A stretch of DNA of 64,000 nt from Zeimonas arvi. GTDB lineage: Bacteria > Pseudomonadota > Gammaproteobacteria > Burkholderiales > Burkholderiaceae_E. Of this stretch, positions 42,703 to 51,729 are shown piece by piece. The notes beneath the pieces are model-generated. The model did not search any database and was not told where the DNA came from. It saw only the letters and a program-made list of their open reading frames with translations. The stretch spans positions 124,001-188,000 of the forward strand of contig NZ_VDUY01000004.1 in the NCBI RefSeq assembly GCF_008039575.1. Direction: 5' to 3'. The position numbers and the translations under genes are program-made. Numbering within the stretch: position 1 is the stretch's first letter; every line of letters begins with the position of its first letter.

Positions 42703-43092
42703 TCAGAGCGCGCCGAGCAGGGGCACCGACTTGTAGCGCGCCGCCCAGACGATCGCGCCGAACAGGGCGATCGCCGCCGCGCCGGCCGCGATCCGGGCGC
42801 CGCGGGTGCGGCCGCGCTTGAGCGCGATGGTGCCCAGCACGATGTACACGACCAGGCCGATCACCTTGAAGCCCAGCCAGCCCACCGACCAGGGCGCGAT
42901 GCCCGCCTGCACCGCCAGCAGGATCGCGCTGGCCAGCAGGATCGTGTCCACGATGTGCGGCAATACTTTCGCGGCGCGCGAATGCAGGCGCGGCGATCCC
43001 GCGATCATCCAGGCGTAGCGCAGCGCGAAGCCGGCGATGCTGATCGTGGCCGCGGTGGCGTGAATGTGCTTGAGGGCGGTGTAGTCGAGCAT
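42703..43092 (-). CDS. SirB2-family membrane protein
   Basis: A 129-residue protein with four predicted membrane helices. It opens LDYTALKHIHATAATISIAG and continues FALRYAW, then ILLASAILLAVQAG and WLGFKVIGLVVYIVLGTIAL. Length and pattern match the SirB/SirB2 family, whose role is unknown despite the old link to Salmonella invasion regulation. Conserved His residues (KHIHAT) would allow heme binding, which is speculative. It converges with the NirF-like gene. Confidence 0.85.
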   Translation of the reverse strand: MLDYTALKHIHATAATISIAGFALRYAWMIAGSPRLHSRAAKVLPHIVDTILLASAILLAVQAGIAPWSVGWLGFKVIGLVVYIVLGTIALKRGRTRGARIAAGAAAIALFGAIVWAARYKSVPLLGAL

Positions 43093-43140
43093 GGGCCAAT
43101 GCTAACGTGCGTTGAGCGGCGTCGGGGTATGTTCACGCGC

Positions 43141-44748
43141 CTAGTCGGCGTCGGCGATGCTGCGGGTGATCCGCGGCGGCTCCTCGCCGATGTGCATGGA
43201 CAGCCGGCGATCGCGCAGCAACTCGTCGGAGTAGGTGAGGCGGTCGAAGTGGCGCACGTGCTCCAGCCAGGATTCGTCGATCATGTACTCGATGAAGCGG
43301 CCGGGATCCTTCACGTCGCGGAACAGCTCCCAGGACAGCGCCCCGCGGCTCAGGCGCCGGCGCCCGGTTTCCTGCATCACGCGGCGGAACTCCTCGGCGT
43401 TGGCCGGGTCGATCCGGTACTCGATCGTGGTGAGCACCGGGCCGTCGCGCGGATCGAACTCCCAGCCCGGCACCGGCGGCGTGAACTGGCGCGACGGGGT
43501 CAGGTCCTCGGCCACGGTGCCGCCGAGCTTCATGTCGCGGGTGAGCCACGCCGCCAGCACGCCCGTCACGGCGGCCAGCGTCACGCTGGTGCGCAGGTCG
43601 GTCATCGAGGCGACCTGGCCCCACACCGCCGCGCCGAGCGCGCCGCCGCCCATGATTCCCATCTGGAAGGTGGACATGCCGCGCGCGCGCACCCAGTCGG
43701 GCAGCGAGAGTTGCGCGGACACCGAGATCGTGTTGGCGACGGTCAGCCAGGCAATGCCGCTGACGACCATGGCCGGGATGGCCACCCAGAGGTTCGGCGC
43801 GTGGACGACCACGACCATCAACACGGCCAGCACCGAGCTTCCGGCGAGCACCACCCGGTCGTGCGGGTACTTGCGTCGCCAGCGCGGGATGAAGATGGCC
43901 GAGACGATCGCGCCGGCGCCCATCGCGGCCAGCAGCACCGTGAAGGTGCCGGCCGAGCCGCCCGGCATCTGCATGGCGATCAGCGGAAGCAGGGCCAGCA
44001 AGGCGGTGGACTGCGCGAAGAACAGGGAGATCCGGATGAGCGCGGCGCGCATCGGCGGCGACTTGCGAACGTACTGCACGCCGACCCGCATCGCCCCGAG
44101 AAAGCGCTCGCCCGGCAGCGAGCTGGCGGTCTTGCGCTCGCGGCGCCAGGTGAGGATGACCAGCCCGGCCACGATCGACAGCGCGGCGTTCAGCACGAAG
44201 ACCCAGGCGGTGCCCGCGCCGGCGATCAGCGCCCCGGCCACCACCGGACCGATGATCCGCGAGGCGTTCATGCCCACGCCGTTGAGCGCCAGCGCCTGCG
44301 GCAGCTGGCTGCGCGGCACCAGCTCGGGTATCAGCGCCGAGTAGACCGGCCAGCGCAGCGCCAGCCCGATGCCGTTGGCGAACACGAGCAGCAGCAGCAG
44401 GGTCGGGTTGATCGCGCCGGACAGGATGGCCAGGCAGAGCAGCGTGGCCGAGCCGGCGACCCAGAACTGGGTGACCATGAAGAAGCGCCGCCGGTCGACG
44501 ATGTCGGCCAGCGCGCCGCTGGGCAGGCCCAGCATGAACACCGGCAATGTGGACGCCGTCTGCACCAGCGCGACCATGACCGGCGACGTGGTCAGTGAGG
44601 TCATCAGCCACGCCGCCGCCACGTCGTTCATCCACATGCAGGTGTTGGCGACGAGCCAGACCGCCCATAGCCTGCGAAACACCGGCTCGAAGAGCGGCGC
44701 CCACGGGGAGGAGGAGGTCTTGGCGGCGGAAGGGTCGTCGGAGGTCAC
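43141..44748 (-). CDS. MFS transporter with C-terminal DUF894-type extension
   Basis: A 535-residue protein. Residues about 20-405 form a 12-helix major facilitator domain (FRRLWAVWLVANTCMWMNDV, LPSGALADIVDRRRFFMVTQ, LALNGVGMNASRIIGPVVAG) of the EntS/DUF894 type. After the last helix a roughly 120-residue soluble tail follows (VLTTIEYRIDPANAEEFRRV, MQETGRRRL, RFIEYMIDESWLEHVRHFDR). That tail resembles an antibiotic-biosynthesis-monooxygenase-type ferredoxin-like fold. The cargo is unknown; relatives export siderophores or drugs. Confidence 0.88.
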   Translation of the reverse strand: MTSDDPSAAKTSSSPWAPLFEPVFRRLWAVWLVANTCMWMNDVAAAWLMTSLTTSPVMVALVQTASTLPVFMLGLPSGALADIVDRRRFFMVTQFWVAGSATLLCLAILSGAINPTLLLLLVFANGIGLALRWPVYSALIPELVPRSQLPQALALNGVGMNASRIIGPVVAGALIAGAGTAWVFVLNAALSIVAGLVILTWRRERKTASSLPGERFLGAMRVGVQYVRKSPPMRAALIRISLFFAQSTALLALLPLIAMQMPGGSAGTFTVLLAAMGAGAIVSAIFIPRWRRKYPHDRVVLAGSSVLAVLMVVVVHAPNLWVAIPAMVVSGIAWLTVANTISVSAQLSLPDWVRARGMSTFQMGIMGGGALGAAVWGQVASMTDLRTSVTLAAVTGVLAAWLTRDMKLGGTVAEDLTPSRQFTPPVPGWEFDPRDGPVLTTIEYRIDPANAEEFRRVMQETGRRRLSRGALSWELFRDVKDPGRFIEYMIDESWLEHVRHFDRLTYSDELLRDRRLSMHIGEEPPRITRSIADAD

Positions 44749-44894
44749 GGCGAACCGGTGGGTGCGGACGCAGGGGGCTCGGGTCCAGGCGGACAGGATA
44801 AGCCCAAAAGAGGCAGGAGGGCCTCGCGGCGGGCGCGGCAGCGGTGCGTGGCGTTTCGATTAGGATCGGGCCCTCGAGCATTCCGGAGCAAGAC

Positions 44895-45728
44895 GTGGCG
44901 GAGCCCTTCTTCGTGCATGGCGGTGTCGTGAAGTACCGGGTCGTGCGGCCCTGGCAGCAGGCGACCGGCATCTTTCCGGTCAGCCAGATCGCCGTGTCGC
45001 CCGACGACAAGGTGTACCTGCTGCGTCGCGAGCGGCCGATGATCATGGTGTTCGATTCTGCAGGCCGGTTCGTCGACACCCTGGACCACCCGCGCCTCGT
45101 CAGCGCCCATGGCATCTGCATCGCACCGGATGGACGCCTGCTGGTCTCGACCTACGATGCGCACCAGGTGCTGATCTTCGATCGGGATTATCGGCCGCTC
45201 GGCGAGCTCGGGCGCTTCGGCGAGCCGCGCTGGGGCGAGCCCTTCAACAGTCCCACCGGCATCGCGGTCGCCCCCAGCGGCGACATCTATGTCGCCGACG
45301 GCTACGGCAACGCGCGGATTCACCGTTTCCGGGCCGACGGGTCCTGGTGCTCGAGCTGGGGCGAACCGGGAGCGGGCCCCGGCGAGTTCAGCACGCCGCA
45401 CGCGGTGAGCGTGCTGCCCGACGGGCGGGTGCTCGTATGCGATCGGGACAACGACCGGATCCAGGTCTTCGACGCGCAGGGGGGATTCCTGGCCGTCTGG
45501 GGACCATTCGTGCGACCGATGGACCTGTGGGTCGATCCTTCGGGGCGGGTGTTCGTCACCGAGCAGACGCCGCGGATCTCGGTCTGCGACACGAGCGGCC
45601 GGGTGATCGGGCGGATGCGCGCCTTCGGCGTGTATCCGCACGGCATCGCCGGAGACAGCTCGGGGGGACTCTACGTGGCCGAACAGGGCCCCGAGCACCA
45701 CGTCACGAAGTACGAGCCCTGCGGCTGA
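44895..45728 (+). CDS. NHL-repeat beta-propeller protein
   Basis: A 277-residue protein started at GTG 44895, which has GGAG nine bases upstream; the longer frame (from 44844) lacks this. At least five NHL-type repeats are visible: ISQIAVSPDDKVYLLRRERP-like, AHGICIAPDGRLLVSTYDAH, PTGIAVAPSGDIYVADGYGN, PHAVSVLPDGRVLVCDRDND and PMDLWVDPSGRVFVTE. The pattern resembles peptidyl-amidating lyase-type propellers, common in catabolic loci. No signal peptide is evident. It lies next to the TRAP transporter genes but on the opposite strand, so a link is only positional. Confidence 0.85.
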   Translation: MAEPFFVHGGVVKYRVVRPWQQATGIFPVSQIAVSPDDKVYLLRRERPMIMVFDSAGRFVDTLDHPRLVSAHGICIAPDGRLLVSTYDAHQVLIFDRDYRPLGELGRFGEPRWGEPFNSPTGIAVAPSGDIYVADGYGNARIHRFRADGSWCSSWGEPGAGPGEFSTPHAVSVLPDGRVLVCDRDNDRIQVFDAQGGFLAVWGPFVRPMDLWVDPSGRVFVTEQTPRISVCDTSGRVIGRMRAFGVYPHGIAGDSSGGLYVAEQGPEHHVTKYEPCG

Positions 45729-45770
45729 CCCGAACCCTGCGGCTCGCCGCGCCGCGGGGCCGGCCGGGGC

Positions 45771-47078
45771 TCAGCGCGCGATCATCGCCTTGGGCAGCGC
45801 CATCACGATGTCCGGGAACACGGTGATCATGATCGTGCCCAGGACCATCACGAGAAAGAACGGAAGACAATACTTCGCGACGAGGAACATGTCCTTGCCG
45901 GTCAGGCTCTGCACGACGAAAAGGTTGAAACCGACCGGCGGCGTGATCTGCGCCATCTCGATGACGAAGATCAGGTAGATGCCGAACCAGAGCAGGTCGA
46001 CGCCGGCCGCCTGGACCGCCGGCAGGATCACCGAGGTGGTCAGCAGGACGATCGAGATGCCGTCGAGGAAGCAACCGAGGACGATGAAGAACAGCGTCAG
46101 CGCGACCAGCAGAAGCCAGGCGTCGAGCTTCATCGCGACGATCCAGTCGGCCAGCGCGGCCGGCAGACCGGTGAAGCTCATCGCCGAGGTCAGGTAGGCG
46201 GCTCCCAGCAGGATGAAGAAGATCATGCAGGAGGTGCGCACCGCGCCGAGCAGGCTGTCGAGCAGGGTCGCCGGGGTCAGCGAGCCCGACAGCGCGGCGA
46301 TCAGCAGCGCCCCGACGACGCCGACCGCCGCGGCCTCGGTGGCGGTAGCGATGCCAGCGTAGATCGAGCCGATGACGCCACCGATCAGAAGCAGCACCGG
46401 GATCAGCCGGCGCGAGGCGCGCAGCTTCTCGCCGAAGCTCATGCGTGCTTCGGGCGGCGGGATCTTGTCCTTGTTCAGCAGCGACCAGAGGACCAGGTAG
46501 CCCGAGAACAGCGCTGCCAGCATGATGCCGGGCAGCACACCGGCGATGAACAGGCGCGCGACCGAGATCTGCGCGGCCACGCCGTACACGATCATGATGA
46601 TCGACGGAGGAATCAGCAGGCCCAGCGTGCCGGAGCCGGCCAGCGAGCCGAGCGAGATCGACTCCGGGTAGCCGCGCGCCTTCAGCTCGGGCAGCGAGAT
46701 GCGGCCGATCGTGGCGGCAGTGGCCGCCGAAGAGCCGCTGACGGCGGCGAAGATCGCGCAGCCGAACACGTTCACGTGCATCAGGCGCCCGGGCAGCCTG
46801 CCGACCCAGGGTGACAGGCCGGCGAACATGTCGTCGGACAGCCTGGTGCGATAGAGGATCTCGCCCATCCAGATGAACAGCGGCAGCGCGGTCATCGTCC
46901 AGCTGGCGCTCGACGACCAGCTGTTCGAGGCGAGGATCGAGCCGGCCGGCGCGCCGGCGAAGAATTCCATTGCCACCAGGCCGACCGCGATCAGCGCCGG
47001 GGCGATCCAGACGCCGAGGCCCAGCATCAGGAACAGGATGGCGAGGAGGATGAGGCCGACGGTGATCAGGTCCATCAT
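45771..47078 (-). CDS. dctM: TRAP transporter large permease subunit
   Basis: A 435-residue DctM-type membrane protein with about 12 predicted helices. It reads LITVGLILLAILFLMLGLGV, then VFGCAIFAAVSGSSAATAAT, GSGTLGLLIPPSIIMIVYGV and AQITPPVGFNLFVVQ. It couples sodium flow to uptake of the acid handed over by the periplasmic receptor. The start is the ATG complementary to 47076-47078, overlapping the dctQ stop (ATGA). A longer upstream reading is spurious. Confidence 0.94.
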   Translation of the reverse strand: MMDLITVGLILLAILFLMLGLGVWIAPALIAVGLVAMEFFAGAPAGSILASNSWSSSASWTMTALPLFIWMGEILYRTRLSDDMFAGLSPWVGRLPGRLMHVNVFGCAIFAAVSGSSAATAATIGRISLPELKARGYPESISLGSLAGSGTLGLLIPPSIIMIVYGVAAQISVARLFIAGVLPGIMLAALFSGYLVLWSLLNKDKIPPPEARMSFGEKLRASRRLIPVLLLIGGVIGSIYAGIATATEAAAVGVVGALLIAALSGSLTPATLLDSLLGAVRTSCMIFFILLGAAYLTSAMSFTGLPAALADWIVAMKLDAWLLLVALTLFFIVLGCFLDGISIVLLTTSVILPAVQAAGVDLLWFGIYLIFVIEMAQITPPVGFNLFVVQSLTGKDMFLVAKYCLPFFLVMVLGTIMITVFPDIVMALPKAMIAR

Positions 47079-47575
47079 TCCCCCGAGGCGCCTTCGCCGG
47101 TCTCGAAGCCCTGACGGCGAAGCACGCACACCAGCCGTTCGGCGAAGGCCAGCGCGAGCAGCGCCGAGCCGAAGACCATCGACAGCTGCGGAACCCACAT
47201 CGGCAGCGCGAGCAGGCCCGGCGAAACCTCCTTGAAGGTGTAGCTCTCGAGGACGAAGGCCGCGCAGTACCAGGCGAGGTAAGCGGCGACCGCCAGCGCG
47301 ATCGCGCTGGCGAGCACCTCGGTTGCGTGACGGAGGTGCTCCGGCAGGAAGCGCAGCGCGGCGGTGACCCGGATGTGCGCGCCGGCGTGCAGCGCGTACG
47401 GAAGCCCGAAGAAACCGGAGGCTGCCATCGCCCAGGCGGCGAACTCGTCGGAGTCGGGCACCATGGTGCCGAAGCTTCGGGCAAGGATCTGCGCCAGGAT
47501 CAGCACGCAGATCAGCACGAGGCTTACTGCCGACAGGTAGCCGGAAAGTCGATAGAGCTTGTGCAGGAGCGCCAT
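47075..47575 (-). CDS. dctQ: TRAP transporter small permease subunit
   Basis: A 166-residue DctQ-type protein with four predicted helices. It has the conserved LILAQILARSFGTMVPDSDE and FAAWAMAASGFFGLPYALHA, followed by GAHIRVTA. It is sandwiched between the receptor (7 bases upstream) and DctM (overlapping). The three form one operon. Confidence 0.92.
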   Translation of the reverse strand: MALLHKLYRLSGYLSAVSLVLICVLILAQILARSFGTMVPDSDEFAAWAMAASGFFGLPYALHAGAHIRVTAALRFLPEHLRHATEVLASAIALAVAAYLAWYCAAFVLESYTFKEVSPGLLALPMWVPQLSMVFGSALLALAFAERLVCVLRRQGFETGEGASGE

Positions 47576-47582
47576 GGCCGGG

Positions 47583-48560
47583 TCAGCGCTTGGCGGCGTC
47601 CAGCACGGCCTTGCCGTCGGCGCCGGCCTTCTTCAGCCACTCTTCGGCCATGGTCGCGCCGATCTTGCCGAGCTCGGCCTCGACCGCGGCGGGCGCCGGG
47701 CCGACTTCCATGCCGTTCTTCTTCAACGTGGCCACCAGCTCGTCGGTCTTGGCGCGGGCCAGCTCCCAGCCGCGCTTCTCGGCGCGCTCGGCCGCCGCCA
47801 GCACCGCCTTCTGGGCGTCGGGCGACAGTTTGGCGAAGGCGCGGGCGTTCACCATGGTGACGTTCTTCGGGATGAAGGCCTTCACGTCGTAGTAGTACTT
47901 GGAGAAGTCCCATGCCTGGGTGTCCACGCCGGTGGCCGGCGAGGTGATCATCGCCTCGATCAGGCCGGTGCCGAAGGCCTGCGGCACGTCGCCGGAGTTG
48001 ACCGTGGCCGGCACCGCGCCCATCAGCTCGGCCAGGCGGGCGGTGGCGGCGTTGTAGGCGCGGAACTTCATGCCCTTGAAGTCGGCCATGCTGGTGACCG
48101 GTTTCTTGGTGTAGATGCTCTGCGGCGGCCAGGGCACGCTGTACAGCAGCTTGATGCCCTGCTTCTCGAGGCGGGCGGCGAGTTTCTCGCGGCTGGCCTG
48201 CCAGAGCTTCCAGGCGCTGTCGAAGTCGCGCGCCAGCAGCGGCACTGCGTCCACCTCGTAGATCGGGTCCTCGTTGCCGAGGAAGGAGATCAGCATGTCG
48301 CCGACCTGGACCTGGCCGGTCTGGACCGCGCGCTTGACCTCCTGGCGCTTGAACAGCACCGAGTTCGAGTGCACCTTGATCTCGACCTCGCCCTTGGTCG
48401 CCTTGTTGACGTCCTCGGCGAACTCCCGGGCGGTGACGGTGATGTAGTTGCCGTCGGGCTGTTCGGCCGACAGATTCCAGCGTTCGGCGGCCTGGGCGGT
48501 GGTGGCGCACAAGGCCAGCGCGGCCATGGCGGGCAGCGTGTAGCGACGAATCGGGTTCAT
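47583..48560 (-). CDS. dctP: TRAP transporter solute receptor
   Basis: A 325-residue periplasmic receptor with a signal peptide (ALCATTAQAAERWNLSAEQP). DctP-type segments are YITVTAREFAEDVNKATKGE and MKFRAYNAATARLAELMGAV, followed by PATVNSGDVPQAFGTG; the conserved Arg in KFRAYN contacts the carboxylate. It is the first transporter gene. Just upstream on the same strand is the ferredoxin-like protein gene, 44 bases away. The ligand is presumably an organic acid. Confidence 0.93.
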   Translation of the reverse strand: MNPIRRYTLPAMAALALCATTAQAAERWNLSAEQPDGNYITVTAREFAEDVNKATKGEVEIKVHSNSVLFKRQEVKRAVQTGQVQVGDMLISFLGNEDPIYEVDAVPLLARDFDSAWKLWQASREKLAARLEKQGIKLLYSVPWPPQSIYTKKPVTSMADFKGMKFRAYNAATARLAELMGAVPATVNSGDVPQAFGTGLIEAMITSPATGVDTQAWDFSKYYYDVKAFIPKNVTMVNARAFAKLSPDAQKAVLAAAERAEKRGWELARAKTDELVATLKKNGMEVGPAPAAVEAELGKIGATMAEEWLKKAGADGKAVLDAAKR

Positions 48561-48604
48561 CAGCGGAGCTCCTTCGGGTTATCGGTTGCGGGATCGTGAA
48601 AGGA

Positions 48605-49240
48605 TCAGGCGCCGAGGCGCCAGAGCATCCTGAAGGCGTAGACGCCTTCGGGCGCCACGCCGAGCGCGCCGGCCAGCGCCTGCGCGTGCTCGAGCGCAGC
48701 CTCGGGCTGCGTGGCCTCGATGGTCACCATCATATCGGCCGGCGCCGGCGGTGTGTTGGGCGTGACCGGCGAGGACAGCCCCGAGTCCGTGCGCAGCACC
48801 GAGCCGCGCACGACGTGATCCTCCCGAACCGCCCGGGAGAGCGCCTCGCGCAGCGTTGCCATGTCCGCGCCGCTCTCGGGGATCACGAACGCGGCCAGGG
48901 CGCCGCCCTCGCCGCCCGGCTCGCCGAGCTCGAGCGCGAGCTCGCCGACGCGCCGTTGCGTGCCCCGCATCCGCTCGAAGTTGCGCAGCGACCATTCGGT
49001 CTGGTTGGCGAAGGCCTTGCGATAGGGCTCGCTGCGAAAGACGTCGAGGGTGTCGGTGTAGTACAGCGCGAGCCAGGGGCGCGGGCACTCGCCGAGCGCC
49101 TGGAAGCGGCGGGCCGACTGGAAGCCGGGGATCGCGACGCGCTCCTGCATGTGCTCGCGGTCGTACCAGCGGTTGAAGTCGAGCTCCCAGGCGGGGTCGA
49201 CGTCGGTCCAGATGCAGAGCTGGGCGCGGGGCTGGGTCAT
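48605..49240 (-). CDS. Protein with two ferredoxin-like (EthD/DUF4286-type) modules
   Basis: A 211-residue protein started at the ATG complementary to 49238-49240. The N-terminal module reads CIWTDVDPAWELDFNRWYDR followed by EHMQERVAIPGFQSARRFQA; the NxWYDxEHxxER pattern is typical of EthD-like dimeric alpha-beta barrels. A second module reads MMVTIEATQPEAALEHAQAL and ends in YAFRMLWRLG. The function is unknown. It is encoded just before the TRAP receptor on the same strand and may belong to the same transcript. Confidence 0.7.
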   Translation of the reverse strand: MTQPRAQLCIWTDVDPAWELDFNRWYDREHMQERVAIPGFQSARRFQALGECPRPWLALYYTDTLDVFRSEPYRKAFANQTEWSLRNFERMRGTQRRVGELALELGEPGGEGGALAAFVIPESGADMATLREALSRAVREDHVVRGSVLRTDSGLSSPVTPNTPPAPADMMVTIEATQPEAALEHAQALAGALGVAPEGVYAFRMLWRLGA

Positions 49241-49266
49241 GGTGGAAAGAACCTGTCTGGAGTGGA

Positions 49267-49977
49267 TCAACGACGCCTATTATCAGGCCGGAGGCCAGGC
49301 CGGAGTCCGACCGCCCGCACGGCGATTCGAGTGAGCTGGGCCACGATCTCGTCCGGGCCGAATCGGCCGGCCGGACGGTACCACGCGTGCAGAAAACCCG
49401 GGATGCCGGCGACGGCCAGCGCAGTGACCTTGGCGTCGTCGAAGTCGGCCTGGCCGTCGCGGCGAGCCTGCTCCAGCAGCGAGGCGGTCTTCGCGTAGAA
49501 GCCGTCGGCCAGGCGCCTGGCGGCCTTGCGATAGCCGGCGCCGTAGACCTGCGGCTCGCGGTAGGGCAGCGTGGCGGCCGGGTGGTGCGCCACGGTGGCG
49601 CGAATCAGCTTCTCCAGGCCCTCGGCCAGCTTGAGGTGGGCGGGCCTCGGGTCGGCCGGGTCGAAGTCCATCGCGGTCAGGCACTCCACGGTGGGCCGCC
49701 AGGAGATGGCCTCGAACAGCTCGAGCTTGTCGCGGAAATAGTAGTAGACGAAGGGCTTGGTCACGCCCAGCTCGCGCGCGATCAGCGCGATGGTGGTGCT
49801 GGCGTAGCCGTGCTCGAAGAAGAGCCGGGCGGCCACGGCCATGATGCGCTCGCGCTTCTCGTCGGTGCCGGCGGTGGCGAAGGCCTGGCGGCCGGTGGCC
49901 GCGCCCGGCGCAGGGGCGCGCGACCGCCCGGCGTGCGGCGCGGCGTGGTCGACAGCGGATGACCCGGTTCTACTCAT
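49267..49977 (-). CDS. TetR-family regulator of the acyl-CoA genes
   Basis: A 236-residue regulator started at the ATG complementary to 49975-49977. The helix-turn-helix domain is at about 40-90 (RIMAVAARLFFEHGYASTTI, LIARELGVTKPFVYYYFRDK). A ligand domain follows, and the protein has a long unstructured N-terminal arm. It is divergent from the acyl-CoA synthetase-carboxylase pair, and its likely operator covers its own start codon. FadR/PaaR-type acyl-CoA sensing is plausible from context. Confidence 0.92.
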   Translation of the reverse strand: MSRTGSSAVDHAAPHAGRSRAPAPGAATGRQAFATAGTDEKRERIMAVAARLFFEHGYASTTIALIARELGVTKPFVYYYFRDKLELFEAISWRPTVECLTAMDFDPADPRPAHLKLAEGLEKLIRATVAHHPAATLPYREPQVYGAGYRKAARRLADGFYAKTASLLEQARRDGQADFDDAKVTALAVAGIPGFLHAWYRPAGRFGPDEIVAQLTRIAVRAVGLRPGLRPDNRRR

Positions 49978-49985
49978 CGGTAGAA
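49968..49985. promoter_or_regulatory. Candidate TetR operator
   Basis: TTCTAC-N6-GTAGAA is a perfect inverted repeat that includes the start codon of the tetR gene and lies 49 bases before the synthetase start. Placement predicts autorepression and control of the divergent acyl-CoA genes. Confidence 0.55.
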
Positions 49986-50033
49986 TTGTGGCATCCTTTG
50001 ACCGACGCATCCAATCCCCGGCGGAGACCTGCG

Positions 50034-51692
50034 ATGACTGGCACTGGCGCCCCCAAGCCGCTGCACGAACACCTGCGCGATCACGCCCGCGCGCGGCCTG
50101 CCCACCCGGCGGTGCTCTGGTACGGCGCGGCCTTGAGCTATGGCGAACTCGACCGGCTGAGCGACGGCTTCGCCGCGCGGCTCGCCGAGCTGGGCGTGCG
50201 CAAGGGCGAGCCGGTGGCGCTGTTCATGCAGAACTGTCCGCAGTACCTGATCGCGCACTACGGCATCCAGAAGCTCGGCGCGATCGTCTGCCCCTGCGGG
50301 CCGCTCAACAAGGAACACGAGCTGCGGTACCAGCTCGACGACCTGGGCGCGCGGGTGATCGTGGCGGCGGCGCCGCTGATGCCGGTGGTCGACAAGGTGC
50401 GGTCGGCGACCGCGCTGGAGCACGTGTTCGTGGTGCGCTACGCGGACCTGCTGCCGGAGCTCCCGTCGATGGACCTGCCTGAGGAGCTCGCGCAGGAGCG
50501 CTCGGAACTCGCGCAGGAGCTCGCGCAGCGGGGCGCGGTCCCCTCGCGGCCGACCGCGATCCTGGAAGGCGCCGAGGACTTCCTCGCGGCCGCGCGCAGC
50601 GGCGCGGTGCCGCCGGCGGTCGGGGTGGCCATGGACGACGTCGCGCTGATGACCTACACCTCGGGCACCACCGGCCTGCCCAAGGGCGCGATGCTGAGCT
50701 TCGGCAACGCGCTCTACAAGACCGAGGTGTCCTGCGACATCTACCGTGTGGGCGCCGGCGACACGATGCTGGCGATCGCGCCGCTCTACCACATCGCTGG
50801 CATGCTGATGGGCGTGAACATGACCGTGTACGCGGGCGCCACCACCGTGCTTTTCCATCGTTTCGACCCGAAGGCCGTGCTGCAGGCGATCGCCCGCCAT
50901 CGCGTGACCTGGTGGTACAGCATCGCGCCGATGAACGTGGCCGCGATGCAGGTGCCGGGCGCTAAGGATTTCGACCTGGCCAGCCTCGAGATGAACCCGG
51001 TGACCAGCTTCGGGATCGCGTTCACCGAGGCGCTGGCGGGCCAATGGCGCGAGTTCGCGCCCAACTGCCTGAGCTACGAGGCGGCCTACGGCCTGTCCGA
51101 GACGCACACGATGGACACGGCGATGCCGCCCGACGCGATCCGCTGGGGCACCCACGGCAAGCCGGTGCCCGGCAACGAAGTGCGCATCGTCGATCCGGAC
51201 AGCGGCCGCGAGATGCCGGCCGGCGAACCGGGCGAGATCACCATCCGCGGGCGCGGCGTGTTCAAGGGCTACTGGAAGAAGCCCGAGGCCACCGCCAAGA
51301 CCCTGCGCGACGGCTGGGTCCACACCGGCGACATGGGGCGGGTGGACGCCGACGGCTACCTCACCTTCATGGGCCGCTTCAAGGAGATGATCAAGGTCTC
51401 CGGCTACAGCGTGTTCCCGGAAGAGGTGGAGTCGATCCTGATCCGGCATCCGGCGATCGCGCAGGCCGGCGTGATCGGCGTGCCCGATCCCGAGAAGGGC
51501 GAGATCGTGAAGGCCTTCGTGGTGCTGAAGCCGGGCCTGCCCGAGGCCGGCCGGCCCAGCGAGTCGGACATCGTTGCCTGGGCGCGCGAGAACATGGCGG
51601 TGTACAAGGCGCCGCGCCGGGTGGCCTTCCGCGACTCGCTGCCGGCCACCGGCGCCGGCAAGATGCTGCGCCGCCTGCTGAAGGAAGATTGA
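50034..51692 (+). CDS. AMP-forming acyl-CoA synthetase
   Basis: A 552-residue ANL-family ligase that activates a carboxylic acid through an acyl-AMP. The start is ATG 50034 with GGAGA upstream; the longer frame runs back through the operator. The P-loop is MTYTSGTTGLPKGAM. The adenylate-binding YEAAYGLSETHTM follows, then the hinge and TGDMGRVDADGYLTFMGRFK. The C-terminal catalytic Lys is in PATGAGKMLRR. It is 37 bases upstream of the acyl-CoA carboxylase, so the acid is probably activated and then carboxylated. Confidence 0.94.
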   Translation: MTGTGAPKPLHEHLRDHARARPAHPAVLWYGAALSYGELDRLSDGFAARLAELGVRKGEPVALFMQNCPQYLIAHYGIQKLGAIVCPCGPLNKEHELRYQLDDLGARVIVAAAPLMPVVDKVRSATALEHVFVVRYADLLPELPSMDLPEELAQERSELAQELAQRGAVPSRPTAILEGAEDFLAAARSGAVPPAVGVAMDDVALMTYTSGTTGLPKGAMLSFGNALYKTEVSCDIYRVGAGDTMLAIAPLYHIAGMLMGVNMTVYAGATTVLFHRFDPKAVLQAIARHRVTWWYSIAPMNVAAMQVPGAKDFDLASLEMNPVTSFGIAFTEALAGQWREFAPNCLSYEAAYGLSETHTMDTAMPPDAIRWGTHGKPVPGNEVRIVDPDSGREMPAGEPGEITIRGRGVFKGYWKKPEATAKTLRDGWVHTGDMGRVDADGYLTFMGRFKEMIKVSGYSVFPEEVESILIRHPAIAQAGVIGVPDPEKGEIVKAFVVLKPGLPEAGRPSESDIVAWARENMAVYKAPRRVAFRDSLPATGAGKMLRRLLKED

Positions 51693-51729
51693 TGCCGACA
51701 TGCGGCCGACGCCGAAGGACGACCCTCGC

